The position numbers and the translations under genes were made by a program. Shown here piece by piece: positions 38,801 through 47,922 of a stretch of 64,000 bases of DNA (position 1 is the first letter of the stretch; every line of letters begins with the position of its first letter). The stretch lies in the NCBI GenBank assembly GCA_021736645.1, contig JAIPFM010000126.1, positions 1-64,000 on the forward strand, in the 5' to 3' direction. Origin of the DNA: Phycisphaerae bacterium. Lineage in GTDB: Bacteria > Planctomycetota > Phycisphaerae > Sedimentisphaerales > Anaerobacaceae. The notes beneath the pieces were generated by a model, which was not told the DNA's origin, searched no databases, and was given only the letters and a program-made list of their open reading frames with translations.

Positions 38801-39184
38801 TTACCCCAACAAAGAGGTAAACAGTGTACGGAACATCAGGTCCGTGGCCCCCAGCAGACCGGCCATGAAAACAACCACGGCAATCACAATCACGGTCGAG
38901 ACCACAATTTCCTGCCTGCTGGACCAACTGACCTTTTTCAACTCACCCTCGGCTGAAATCATGAAATCAGCCAATGAGGGCTTGTTGCTCAACCAGAAGA
39001 CCACATAGCTCAGAATCGCAAACAAACCTGCCGGCACAAAGTAAACGACCCATTGATTGAGATCCGTACCAGCCAGTTTTTTGTACAATTGGAGGCAGCC
39101 AATGCCCACGATGGCAGCCACAATCAATGCTGACCACAACCGTGTATTCTTGCCCTGGCCTCTTTTATATACGTGAAATCCCAT
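38801..39184 (-). CDS. secE: Protein translocase subunit SecE, three-helix form
   Basis: The product has 127 residues with three hydrophobic segments (ALIVAAIVGIGCL, WVVYFVPAGLFAILSYVVFW, VVSTVIVIAVVVFMAGLLG). The conserved block is MISAEGELKKVSWSSRQEIV, which clamps SecY. Most Gram-positive SecE have one helix, E. coli has three. Position between tRNA-Trp and nusG supports the call. Confidence 0.93.
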   Translation of the reverse strand: MGFHVYKRGQGKNTRLWSALIVAAIVGIGCLQLYKKLAGTDLNQWVVYFVPAGLFAILSYVVFWLSNKPSLADFMISAEGELKKVSWSSRQEIVVSTVIVIAVVVFMAGLLGATDLMFRTLFTSLLG

Positions 39185-39228
39185 ACAAGCTTCCTAATAC
39201 CAGATCACATTTTTCTGTTTAGCATAAA

Positions 39229-39301
39229 CAGGCCAGGGAGGAGTTGAACCCCCAACCTTCGGTTTTGGAGACCGACGCTCTGCCAATTGAGCTACTGGCC
39301 T
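39229..39301 (-). tRNA. tRNA-Trp (anticodon CCA)
   Basis: Full cloverleaf on the minus strand: acceptor AGGCCAG/CTGGCCT, D arm GCTC/GAGC, anticodon arm TCGGT-CTCCAAA-ACCGA, T arm GGGGG-TTCAACT-CCTCC, discriminator G73, no encoded CCA. It lies between rpmG and secE, a position conserved in many bacteria. Confidence 0.97.
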
Positions 39302-39338
39302 ATCACAAGTTCAAAAAAGAGCGATTGCGATTCATCGT

Positions 39339-39509
39339 CTATTTACGACGAATCTTGTGCACTGTATGTTTTCTTTCACTCTTGCAGAACTTTTTTAATT
39401 CAATCTTGGGTGTGCCTTCAGCCACACTGACAGTGGTGCGGTAATTGCGATTCTTGCAATCTTTACACTCAAGCCAGACATATTCTCTTTTGCTTTTCTT
39501 CTTGGCCAT
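39339..39509 (-). CDS. rpmG: 50S ribosomal protein L33, with an incomplete zinc site
   Basis: The product has 56 residues, MAKKKSKREYVWLECKDCK to HTVHKIRRK. The first zinc pair (CKDC) is present, but the second, usually CPxC, reads CKSE. Only three cysteines remain, with histidines close by that could supply a fourth ligand. It looks intermediate between zinc and zinc-free L33. It lies between tuf and tRNA-Trp. Confidence 0.95.
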   Translation of the reverse strand: MAKKKSKREYVWLECKDCKNRNYRTTVSVAEGTPKIELKKFCKSERKHTVHKIRRK

Positions 39510-39542
39510 TATTCTCAACCCTATCGTGTGTTGAAGTATAAC

Positions 39543-39578
39543 ACTAAGTGGCCCTGAACAGAGGCAGGGCCACTTAGT
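39543..39578. promoter_or_regulatory. Strong 14-bp hairpin between tuf and rpmG
   Basis: ACTAAGTGGCCCTG (39543-39556) and CAGGGCCACTTAGT (39565-39578) pair perfectly with an 8-nt loop. On the transcribed minus strand it is followed by GTTATACTT, not a T run, so it is a weak intrinsic terminator at best. It may be an attenuator or an RNA-processing site that sets the tuf to rpmG ratio. Confidence 0.55.
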
Positions 39579-39624
39579 AATTTTCTAGCACCTATATCAA
39601 AATCCAAACGATTAAGGATTCCGG

Positions 39625-40836
39625 TTATTCCATCACCTTCGTGACCACACCAGCACCCACAGTACGGCCACCTTCACGAATCGCGAATCGCAGGCCTTCT
39701 TCCATGGCGATCGGTGCAATGATTTCCACATCCATGGTCACATTATCACCAGGCATACACATCTCTGCCTTGCCGCCGTCACTTCCCATCAGGGCATGCA
39801 CGGCACCGGTCACGTCCGTGGTCCTGAAGTAGAACTGAGGCTTGTAGCCGGCAAAGAATGGTGAGTGGCGTCCGCCCTCTTCCTTGGTCAGCACATACAC
39901 TTCGCCCAGGAACTTGGTATGGGGCTTGATGCTGCCCGGCTTTGCAATCACCTGGCCTCTTTCAAGGTCACTCTTTTCAACACCGCGGAGCAGGAGGCCG
40001 ACATTGTCCCCGGCCTGACCTTCGCCGAGCGTCTTGTTGAACATCTCGACACCTGTACAGACGGTCTTGCGTACGTCCTTCTTGATGCCGATGATCTCGA
40101 CTTCATCGCCAATCTTGACCTCGCCACGCTCGATACGGCCAGTACCCACAGTACCGCGGCCCTTGATGCTGAACACGTCTTCCACAGGCATCAGGAAGGG
40201 CTTGTCCACAGCACGCTCGGGGGTTGGAATATAGTCATCCACGGCTGCCATCAGTTCATCAATGCAGACACCCTTTGCATCGTCTGCACCTTCACTCTCC
40301 ATCGCAGCCAGAGCAGAACCCCGGATAATGGGGATGTCGTCGCCTGGGAACTCATACTTGCTCAGCAACTCACGTATTTCCAGTTCCACGAGATCCAGCA
40401 GTTCAGGATCGTCGACCTGGTCAACCTTATTCATGAAGACTACGATACTGGGCACGTTTACCTGACGGGCCAGAAGGATGTGCTCACGAGTCTGGGGCAT
40501 GGGGCCATCGCTGGCTGCCACCACCAGAATCGCGCCGTCCATCTGAGCGGCACCAGTAATCATGTTTTTGATGTAGTCAGCATGGCCCGGGCAGTCCACG
40601 TGAGCATAGTGACGACTTGCTGTCTCATACTCCACATGGGCGGTGTTGATGGTAATGCCACGTTCCTTTTCTTCGGGGGCATTATCGATTTCATCGAATT
40701 TCTTTGCCTTCATTCCCGACTTCAGGGCCAATCGCATAGTAATTGCTGCAGTCAGCGTTGTTTTACCATGGTCAATATGACCAATAGTACCAACATTTAC
40801 ATGCGGTTTTGTTCTTTCAAATACAGCCTTTGCCAT
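39625..40836 (-). CDS. tuf: Translation elongation factor Tu
   Basis: The product has 403 residues with the GTPase motifs [35 protein letters not shown] and NKVDQVDD, and domains II and III complete to GVVTKVME. It delivers aminoacyl-tRNA to the ribosome. TTGGAGG precedes the start. It is the only tuf in the window, located behind tRNA-Thr and not behind fusA. Confidence 0.99.
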   Translation of the reverse strand: MAKAVFERTKPHVNVGTIGHIDHGKTTLTAAITMRLALKSGMKAKKFDEIDNAPEEKERGITINTAHVEYETASRHYAHVDCPGHADYIKNMITGAAQMDGAILVVAASDGPMPQTREHILLARQVNVPSIVVFMNKVDQVDDPELLDLVELEIRELLSKYEFPGDDIPIIRGSALAAMESEGADDAKGVCIDELMAAVDDYIPTPERAVDKPFLMPVEDVFSIKGRGTVGTGRIERGEVKIGDEVEIIGIKKDVRKTVCTGVEMFNKTLGEGQAGDNVGLLLRGVEKSDLERGQVIAKPGSIKPHTKFLGEVYVLTKEEGGRHSPFFAGYKPQFYFRTTDVTGAVHALMGSDGGKAEMCMPGDNVTMDVEIIAPIAMEEGLRFAIREGGRTVGAGVVTKVME

Positions 40837-40992
40837 TTTTAACTAAACCTCCAATGCTTCATTGGGTTGGCAATTATCACCGGACCGTCTTGCCAAGCTC
40901 ACTAACAATGTTTTTCAATTTCACTAACGCACAATTGTCGACCATCAACCTGCAATCACAGCCCGATCGGACACGACATACTTTTTTTACAA

Positions 40993-41065
<73 letters not shown>

Positions 41066-41078
41066 AAGCACATAAAAC

Positions 41079-41114
41079 AACTGCTTTACGGCCTTAAGGC
41101 CTTATATAGCAGTT
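41079..41114 (-). terminator. Hairpin just upstream of tRNA-Thr (possible terminator)
   Basis: On the minus strand AACTGCT and AGCAGTT pair around an inner palindrome GGCCTTAAGGCC, followed by TGTTTT. It would end transcription coming from 41151-41288 or from the HEAT gene. Alternatively the TATATA within it is the -10 box of the tRNA-Thr/tuf promoter, followed by a GC-rich discriminator; both cannot be decided from sequence. Confidence 0.4.
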
Positions 41115-41150
41115 ATTTACATCGGCATCTATGCCTGTTTTTCAGATATC

Positions 41151-41288
41151 CTACACAACATCTGCCTGCACTGCAACTGGTTCAACTGTGGCTAGCTCGT
41201 TGCGTAAATCGTGTAGGATACTGGATCGAACGAAAATTGCAACCAGAAAAAGAGCAAATATCACAAAAAAGGCTAAAAGTCCCGGCAC
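41151..41288 (-). CDS. Possible small single-pass membrane protein
   Basis: A frame of 45 codons starts at GTG 41288 with GAGG five bases ahead. It reads PGLLAFFVIFALFLVAIFV, a clear transmembrane helix, then a short soluble tail. The frame stays open further upstream without a better start. Nothing in it identifies a family. It lies between a secreted HEAT-repeat gene and tRNA-Thr. It may be a real small protein, or chance. Confidence 0.35.
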   Translation of the reverse strand: MPGLLAFFVIFALFLVAIFVRSSILHDLRNELATVEPVAVQADVV

Positions 41289-41477
41289 TTTGTCCTCTGC
41301 ACCGTGTGGGATTACCTCATGATGGGAGTGTGGGGGGAACGAGTGAGCGTCCCGGTATTGATGATGGAGTGACGCTGGTTTGAGAATGGACCATCTCGGA
41401 AGGGTTAGCCTGTCACAAGAGGAAGCTTGGCAGAAAGGTCTTGTCATTCACCATGCGTTCAACGTCCCTGCCCCCAT

Positions 41478-41493
41478 CCCCCCCCCGGGGGGG
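41478..41493. repeat. C9G7 homopolymer palindrome
   Basis: Nine C followed directly by seven G lie 11 bp after the stop codon of the HEAT-repeat gene (minus strand). The 14-bp central part is self-complementary without a loop. Such tracts are prone to slippage and to sequencing or assembly error. Confidence 0.7.
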
Positions 41494-41504
41494 AGTCACA
41501 CTTC

Positions 41505-43733
41505 CTAGCTGGGTGAATTCGTGTCCGTGACCGTGTCAGCAGCCGTGGCCTCGACAGACAGCCAGAGGGCCTTGATCTTCTCCCATTCGGGCCTGGATTC
41601 CGAAACCTGGATGGCCTTGAGTACGGCATGCACGGTCGCTCTGGGATCCTGACCTTCCGGCGCCTCTGACAGGAATGTGTTTATCGCCTGAATAAGGCTG
41701 TCAGACTCATCCAGGTCTCGAACCTTGAGCTCGCTGCTCAAGAGAGCAGATACCTCTTTTACACGGCCGCCCTTCAGGTCAAGCCCCAGCAGGCGCGACC
41801 GAATGTTGGCCTTGCCTTCAGCATCCACGAGTTCGGCCAAGCTCATGTAGTGCTCTCTTGCACGCTCCAACACCCCGGTTTCCACACAAAAATCAGCAAA
41901 GTCCTGGTATACTTTGACAAGCAGTTCTTTATTTCCTGTGGCCTTGGCCCTCGCCACTTCAAGAAAACCCTGCCATTGCGAATTGGCGAGTTTTCCCTGC
42001 GTTCTCAGTGCTGTAAACCGGCCATACAGGGTTTCCAGCGTCTTCACTTCTGAACGAGAAAGGATGGTCAAGATGGTTTGCCAGGCCACATCCGCTTCTG
42101 TGCCTGCCTCAATCTTGGCCATGAGCCAATCGAGATCCTCCGCGGTTCCCACATCCTTGGCCAGGGCTATGACGCGAATCCTGACATTGGCACTGCTGTC
42201 GTTAACCAGTTTGGCCCTTAAGACTTTAAGCGCCTGGACATTGTCAATACTCACCAATCCTTGAAAGGCTTCTTCGCGGACCAATGGAGATTCATCTTCT
42301 AAGCACTTGTCAAAGATGGGCTTATACAAGAGTCTCGCCTGCCGCTTGCACCCGCTGGGATTGGCACATAACAGGGCCATGGTTCTGAGCAGATTTCTCT
42401 TGATGACAATATCGCCGGCCATCTCCCGCTCAAACCGTTCCTTGAGCAATCCCAGGTAGGTGTCAATGTCTGTCTCAGCCAGACCATTCTTCTCCAGCAG
42501 TCGGCTGATGACATCAGCGCCTTTGACGGCCTGATCTGCACTGGGATCTGCCAGGAATTTGGCGGCCAGTTCCAGGGTCTTGGCCTTAATCTCATCAGGC
42601 ACGCCTTCAGCAACCAGCGCAGTTCTACAAGCCTCTCCCAATGCTGCAAAGAGCTTGGTTCGCACATCCGCCTCTTTTTCGATATTGAGCTGCTGAATGA
42701 GGACATCCGCAGAATCGATCTTAACAATATTAAAAAGCTGGGTGGCCGCATTGAGCCTGACCATTTTGTCAGAGTCTGAAATCAGGCTTTTCAGGACTGG
42801 CGTCAGGCTGTCCGGTAATTCCGTATTGGCCTGGGTACGCCATTTATACACCTTGTCGATGGCCCAGAGCTTGCGAAATGACTGCGGCGCTTTAAGATGT
42901 TCCAGCAGCAGAGTCTCTCTCACCGTTGTATCAGCCTGATCATAGTGCTTGTCCAGGACGTCCTTAAACAGACGCTTCCACATCTCCACCTGGGCTCGCT
43001 CGGCCCGGAGCTGTTTATCCTGCCTGAAGACCCAATTTTTTAGGAACTCGTCCTTACTCATGCGTTCTAGTTCGTCAATGATCCGATCACGATCAGCAGG
43101 ACTGCTCACCTGGGGAATGGGCATTGAGGGCAATATACCATTGGCAGCCTCTGAGACCCTTGGCTCGGGATCATCCCCCAGCTTGAGAATCGCAATGGGG
43201 GCCCTCTTGTCGAGTCTCAGCTTGAGTCCATACATGGCATTCAACCGCACCTGCACATCCTGCGACGCGTCACGAGCCAAAGACTCAAGAGGGAGCCCCA
43301 CAGTATTGTAGTCATAGATAAGCAATGCTTCAGTGGCCAGGGGGAGGACCGGTTGCTCAGTTTCCTTAATCATGCCAAGCAACGGCTCAATGAACTGTTC
43401 TTTGCTGCTTATTTCAATTCCCGAACTGGTTTTGGATTGACTCAGTACCTTGCAGATTGCAGCCCGGGCCTCTGTGTTTTCCCGGTTCTGTAATGCCTCC
43501 AGCACCAATTCGCGTGCCCTTGGGTCTTTGCTCTGAAGCATGATGTTGGCTGCCATCAGACGCATCTGCTCGGTCGACCCGGTCAACAATGCGATCTTAT
43601 TCATTTCCAGTTGCGTGTCATCCCCGGTGGTTGCGGCCACTACGGATTCCGTATCCGGCTCCTGAACCTGCGCAGCACAACTCGCGCTGATCAAAACAAA
43701 CACACATAACGTGGCTACACTGGATAATCTCAT
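41505..43733 (-). CDS. Exported HEAT-repeat protein
   Basis: The product has 742 residues. An N-terminal signal (LSSVATLCVFVLISASCAAQ) predicts export; the cysteine could be lipidated but the residues before it are a poor lipobox. The rest is a series of about 30-35-residue alpha-helical repeats of the HEAT/PBS-lyase type (DPRARELVLEALQNR, LVREEAFQGLVSIDNVQALK, SANVRIRVIALAKDVGTAED), followed by TPR-like helices (GVLERAREHYMSLAELVDAE). This is an extended scaffold for protein contacts with no enzyme motif. Large exported HEAT proteins are common in planctomycetes. Partner unknown. Confidence 0.75.
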   Translation of the reverse strand: MRLSSVATLCVFVLISASCAAQVQEPDTESVVAATTGDDTQLEMNKIALLTGSTEQMRLMAANIMLQSKDPRARELVLEALQNRENTEARAAICKVLSQSKTSSGIEISSKEQFIEPLLGMIKETEQPVLPLATEALLIYDYNTVGLPLESLARDASQDVQVRLNAMYGLKLRLDKRAPIAILKLGDDPEPRVSEAANGILPSMPIPQVSSPADRDRIIDELERMSKDEFLKNWVFRQDKQLRAERAQVEMWKRLFKDVLDKHYDQADTTVRETLLLEHLKAPQSFRKLWAIDKVYKWRTQANTELPDSLTPVLKSLISDSDKMVRLNAATQLFNIVKIDSADVLIQQLNIEKEADVRTKLFAALGEACRTALVAEGVPDEIKAKTLELAAKFLADPSADQAVKGADVISRLLEKNGLAETDIDTYLGLLKERFEREMAGDIVIKRNLLRTMALLCANPSGCKRQARLLYKPIFDKCLEDESPLVREEAFQGLVSIDNVQALKVLRAKLVNDSSANVRIRVIALAKDVGTAEDLDWLMAKIEAGTEADVAWQTILTILSRSEVKTLETLYGRFTALRTQGKLANSQWQGFLEVARAKATGNKELLVKVYQDFADFCVETGVLERAREHYMSLAELVDAEGKANIRSRLLGLDLKGGRVKEVSALLSSELKVRDLDESDSLIQAINTFLSEAPEGQDPRATVHAVLKAIQVSESRPEWEKIKALWLSVEATAADTVTDTNSPS

Positions 43734-43920
43734 ATACTCTTGAGCCTACTTTCTCAAGCACTTTGCAGCAAAATTACAAACATACAACACACTTGCTAAT
43801 AACCTATGAGTCAATGCCCTAAAAAATAAGTTAATCCGGGTAGCCCTGCAATAGACAATCACAACATAAGTTAAAAGTAATTAAAAAAAATCCATAGATC
43901 CCAAATATCCTGGCTCCGGG

Positions 43921-44874
43921 CTACTGCCTGGGATGAAATTGCTTATGCACACTCCTTAATCTGTCTTGGTCCACATGCGTGTAAATCTGGGTCGTGGCAA
44001 TGTCCACATGGCCCAACATCTCCTGAACACTTCTTAGGTCCGCACCGCCAGAAAGCAGATGCGTGGCAAAACAGTGCCTCAGTGTGTGGGGCGAGATACT
44101 CCTTGGCATCCCTGCACGAATCGCATACTTTTTAACGAGCCGCCATATTTCAATACGTCCCAGAGGTCTGCCTGTTCGGCTGAGCAGCACGTATCGGTCA
44201 CTTTTTGGTCCCTCGAGCTCCGGCCTCTGATTTTTGAGATAGTCCTCAACAGCCCCGATGGCAGCTCGTCCCAGCGGCACCACGCGCTCACGCCGCCCTT
44301 TACCGAAACATCTCAGATACCCTATTTTTAAATTGAGATCCTGAAGCGTCAATCCAACCACTTCACTGGCTCGCATGCCTGTGGCATACAAAAGCTCGAG
44401 CAAGGCCCGGTCTCTCAGAAAATACGCGTCGGCCTCGTTGGGCGAATGAATCAGTTCCATCACCTGATTCCGGCTGCAAATCCTGGGGAGTCTCTGCCAG
44501 ATCTTGGGCGTATCCATTTGGCTGCTGAAATCGTCTTGGACCCACCCATTGAGCTTCCCATACCTGAGCAGCATGCGAACCGCCACCCAGAAACGCTTGA
44601 TCGTATTCTCGCTGCGTCCCTGCTCTGACAGGGCCTGCATGTAGTCTCGAATGGTCAGGAGATCGATCCTCTCCAGCGTGTCGATCTGTGCCTCCTGACA
44701 AAAGGAAAGAAAGCCCTTGAGATCGCGGCCATAGGCAAGCGTTGAATTGATGGACAGCCCCGCTTCAACGGTCAAGTAGTCCAGAAAGCGTTTAACCCTA
44801 TCCCCTAACGGCAGACACAGGAGTCGCTGACCTAATGATTGACTCTGAATTGAAGACATAGGATTGGCCACCAC
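43921..44874 (-). CDS. XerC/XerD-type tyrosine recombinase
   Basis: The product has 317 residues. The N-terminal SAM-like domain is FLDYLTVEAGLSINSTLAYG. The catalytic domain has ATGMRASEVVGL (Arg), HTLRHCFATHLL (His-x-x-Arg), GHVDIATTQIYTHV (His and the nucleophilic Tyr). It resembles the dimer-resolving XerD group more than phage integrases, and no phage or att site is nearby. The start is either GTG 44874 or ATG 44859 (MSSIQSQ). It probably resolves chromosome dimers at dif with FtsK. Confidence 0.93.
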   Translation of the reverse strand: MVANPMSSIQSQSLGQRLLCLPLGDRVKRFLDYLTVEAGLSINSTLAYGRDLKGFLSFCQEAQIDTLERIDLLTIRDYMQALSEQGRSENTIKRFWVAVRMLLRYGKLNGWVQDDFSSQMDTPKIWQRLPRICSRNQVMELIHSPNEADAYFLRDRALLELLYATGMRASEVVGLTLQDLNLKIGYLRCFGKGRRERVVPLGRAAIGAVEDYLKNQRPELEGPKSDRYVLLSRTGRPLGRIEIWRLVKKYAIRAGMPRSISPHTLRHCFATHLLSGGADLRSVQEMLGHVDIATTQIYTHVDQDRLRSVHKQFHPRQ

Positions 44875-45122
44875 AATGGTAATTCAACGATTCAAACCAA
44901 ATCTGACAGATTTATCGGCAAACCATTGCACCGTGCTTTAGTGCTCACTGCACGCCTAAGTCCCTGCTGAACCGGTCTTGTCTGGAGATTCTGCCTCTCT
45001 GACACACAATCCAAGTTTCCTGACCAGGGACAACTTTACCAATATCTGACAAAAATACACACCCTGCCCCAAGGCGTCCGAAAAGAAAACCATCCCATAT
45101 ACGGTCTCCCCAGAATTGCGCC

Positions 45123-45151
45123 TTGTCCCTTCCAAGTGATCGGACTATAAT
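45123..45151 (+). promoter_or_regulatory. Predicted promoter of the lipoprotein-galE-ROK unit
   Basis: TTGTCC (45123-45128), a 17-nt spacer and a perfect TATAAT (45146-45151). The start is expected near 45158, giving a 40-nt leader with AAGGA before the ATG at 45198. Confidence 0.75.
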
Positions 45152-45197
45152 CACGCTCTGAACTCGAAATATCATCCAGCAAGGATACAAAGAGCCC

Positions 45198-45785
45198 ATG
45201 AAAAAACGAATACAGAGAGTGCTTTTCTTTTGTGTCTTAATGTCCATAACTGGCTGTGAAGAACAGGCTTACTACACGGATGCCCAAGGAAGCCAGGCCC
45301 TCACCTTTCCGAACACGAACAGGATCGAGGCCATGCAGGCCGCAGAGCATATCCTGGGACAGATGCATTTTACCATCAGTGAGCTCGACACCGCCACAGG
45401 CACCCTCACCACAAATCCCCTGCCCGGCGCCCAGTTTTTTGAGTTTTGGCGAAAAGACGCGGCCAGTTCGACAAGCCTGGTAGAGTCATCGCTTCACACG
45501 ATCAGGCGGTCAGTCACGCTTGAATTCTCCGAACAGGACACCAGTACAGTGGCCAGATGCCTTGTCCTGACCGAGCGTTTAAACGTACCCAATCGAGATG
45601 TGACCGGACACTCCAGGGCCAACAGCGTACTCACGGAGACTTCGTCGTCCATACCGACCATGCGACTGGACCAGGCGCAAAAGGATGGCATGGACTGGGT
45701 GTCCCTCGGATACGATCCGGACCTGGCTCAATCCATTCTGTATCACATAGAAACTGAACTCACTGACATCACCAGCTCGAAATAA
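45198..45785 (+). CDS. Lipoprotein of unknown function
   Basis: The product has 195 residues. A lipoprotein signal (VLFFCVLMSITGC) ends in a good lipobox, so it is membrane-anchored. The mature part has AAEHILGQMHFTISELDTAT and TLTTNPLPGAQFFEFWR, a pattern reminiscent of small planctomycete lipoproteins with an alpha/beta sandwich. No catalytic motif is seen. It lies 17 bp before galE and shares its promoter. Confidence 0.75.
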   Translation: MKKRIQRVLFFCVLMSITGCEEQAYYTDAQGSQALTFPNTNRIEAMQAAEHILGQMHFTISELDTATGTLTTNPLPGAQFFEFWRKDAASSTSLVESSLHTIRRSVTLEFSEQDTSTVARCLVLTERLNVPNRDVTGHSRANSVLTETSSSIPTMRLDQAQKDGMDWVSLGYDPDLAQSILYHIETELTDITSSK

Positions 45786-45802
45786 CAGACCCAAGACCAA
45801 GG

Positions 45803-46792
45803 ATGCACATGAAAGTATTAGTTTGTGGTGGCGCCGGATATATTGGCAGTAACATGGTCTCACTCCTGTCAGGTCAAGGCCATACCCCGGTGGTGTATGA
45901 CAACCTCAGCAAAGGCCATAAAACGGCCGTTGCACAGGCCCCTTTGGTCCAGGGTGACCTGGCCGACTTTGACGGGCTCGTCCAGACCCTCAAGCACCAT
46001 CAGATTGAAGCAGTCATGCACTTTGCCGCGTTCATCGAGGTCGGTGAATCTGTCAAGGCACCACTTCGATACTATCAGAACAATCTGTGCAACACCCATA
46101 CCCTGCTCAAGGCCATGGACACAGCAGGCGTGGACAAGTTCGTATTCAGCAGTACAGCTGCGACGTACGGCATGCCCGCAGAAGTCCCCATCCCGGAGAG
46201 TCTGACCAAGAATCCCATCAATCCCTACGGTGAAACCAAATGGGCCGTGGAACGCATGTGCCACTGGCAGGCCCAGACCGGCAGACTCAAGTATGCAGCC
46301 CTGCGATACTTTAATGCCTGCGGTGCAGGCAAACACAGTACACTCGGCGAAGATCATCGCCCTGAATCGCATCTGATCCCCTTGATCATCCAGGCTGCCA
46401 TGGGCAAACGCGAAGACATCAAGGTCTTCGGCGCTGATTACGACACACCGGACGGTACCTGCGTGCGGGATTACATCCATGTCGAAGACCTGTGCAGAGC
46501 ACACCTCCTGGCCCTGGACAAGCTGGGGACAGAATCCGAACTGGCATATAACCTGGGCAACGGCACTGGGTACTCCGTACGCCAAGTCATTGACACGGTC
46601 AGAGAAGTCTCTGGCAGGGATTTCAAGGTCACAGACATGCCCAGGCGTCCGGGCGACCCGGCCGTGCTCACAGCAGACCCCACCAGGGCCCGCACTGAGC
46701 TCGGCTGGCGCACCACCTATGTGGACCTGAAGACCATTGTGGAGACCGCGTGGAAATTTCATCGCGATCATCCCCATGGATATGAAGACTAG
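45803..46792 (+). CDS. galE: UDP-glucose 4-epimerase
   Basis: The product has 329 residues, a short-chain dehydrogenase fold with the NAD motif GGAGYIGSNM, then FAAFIEVGES, STAATYG and the YGETK catalytic Tyr-Lys pair. It interconverts UDP-glucose and UDP-galactose. It is followed by the ROK kinase after 46 bp. A few GalE relatives act on other UDP-sugars, but the motifs favour galE. Confidence 0.93.
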   Translation: MHMKVLVCGGAGYIGSNMVSLLSGQGHTPVVYDNLSKGHKTAVAQAPLVQGDLADFDGLVQTLKHHQIEAVMHFAAFIEVGESVKAPLRYYQNNLCNTHTLLKAMDTAGVDKFVFSSTAATYGMPAEVPIPESLTKNPINPYGETKWAVERMCHWQAQTGRLKYAALRYFNACGAGKHSTLGEDHRPESHLIPLIIQAAMGKREDIKVFGADYDTPDGTCVRDYIHVEDLCRAHLLALDKLGTESELAYNLGNGTGYSVRQVIDTVREVSGRDFKVTDMPRRPGDPAVLTADPTRARTELGWRTTYVDLKTIVETAWKFHRDHPHGYED

Positions 46793-46838
46793 CGATCTAG
46801 GATTGCATATTTCTGATTTTTCATTTTGGGAGTGATTA

Positions 46839-47783
46839 ATGAGTACGTTATTCATTGGCGTGGATGTAGGCGGCACGAATATCAAGATCGGGTGCTTTGA
46901 TGGGGATCTCAAGCTTCTTGAAAAGGTCTCTGTGACCACAGACGTGGACATGGGACCGGAGGTGGTGGTCCAGCGCATGGGAGAGGCTGTCAGGCAACTA
47001 CTGAAGGACCTCGGGTACAGCCTGAAAGATGTGCGAGCTGCAGGCATTGGCACGCCCGGCCCTGCGGATTACAAGGCCGGTATCATCATCAACTCCACCA
47101 ACATGCCCACCTTCAAGAATACCCCGATCCGCCAGATGCTCTCAGACGAACTGGGATGTCCTGTGGCCTTTGACAATGACGCCAATGTGGCGTGTTACGG
47201 TGAATTCACCGTGGGCGCAGGCAAGGACGTCAATGACATCGTGTTCTTTACACTGGGCACTGGTATAGGCTGTGGTATCGTGTCACACGGAAAACTCGTT
47301 CAGGGCGCCACCGGCAATGCCGCAGAAGTCGGCCACGTGATTGTACAGCCCGGCGGTGAACCCTGCAACTGTGGCCAGCGAGGCTGCGTGGAGGCCATTG
47401 CCTCAGCCAGCCACACGGCGCGCCGGGCTGCAGAAGCCGTCAAGGCAGGTGAAACCTCCAGCCTCTCGATCCTCCCTGAAATCACCTGCAAGGACGTGTT
47501 TGAGCACATGGCCCAGGGCGACGCCCTGGCCACGCGCATCATCGATGAAACGGCCCGTGCCCTGGGTCTGGTGTGCGTCAACATGCTCCACGCCACTGAT
47601 CCGGCACGCATCGTCTTTGCAGGCGGCATGATCGCAGCAGGCGACGTCCTGCTCCAGGCCATTCGCCGCCATTTCGAGGCCCAGATCTGGACGCTTCGAA
47701 AGGAAACCGTGGAGATCGTGTTTGCCTCTCTTGGTGAAGACGCGGGTATTTTCGGTGCAGCGGCCCTGGGCAGAGACGCCTGA
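46839..47783 (+). CDS. ROK-family glucokinase
   Basis: The product has 314 residues. The ATP-binding motif is GVDVGGTNIKIG, the sugar site DNDANVACYGE, and the ROK zinc signature EVGHVIV...CNCGQRGCVEA is intact. GGGAG lies before the ATG. It phosphorylates glucose or a related sugar in the cytoplasm. No N-terminal helix-turn-helix, so it is a kinase and not a ROK repressor. Confidence 0.93.
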   Translation: MSTLFIGVDVGGTNIKIGCFDGDLKLLEKVSVTTDVDMGPEVVVQRMGEAVRQLLKDLGYSLKDVRAAGIGTPGPADYKAGIIINSTNMPTFKNTPIRQMLSDELGCPVAFDNDANVACYGEFTVGAGKDVNDIVFFTLGTGIGCGIVSHGKLVQGATGNAAEVGHVIVQPGGEPCNCGQRGCVEAIASASHTARRAAEAVKAGETSSLSILPEITCKDVFEHMAQGDALATRIIDETARALGLVCVNMLHATDPARIVFAGGMIAAGDVLLQAIRRHFEAQIWTLRKETVEIVFASLGEDAGIFGAAALGRDA

Positions 47784-47922
47784 TCCGGACCGCCGGTACA
47801 CGGTCGGCACGTCAGGGTCTGAAAGAAAGACTCTGCGTCATATGTTAGTGCACCTGTGTCTGGTGCGTCGTATAAGGATGTAAAATGTTTTATCTCTCAC
47901 AAACCGACAGGAGTTTAATCCT

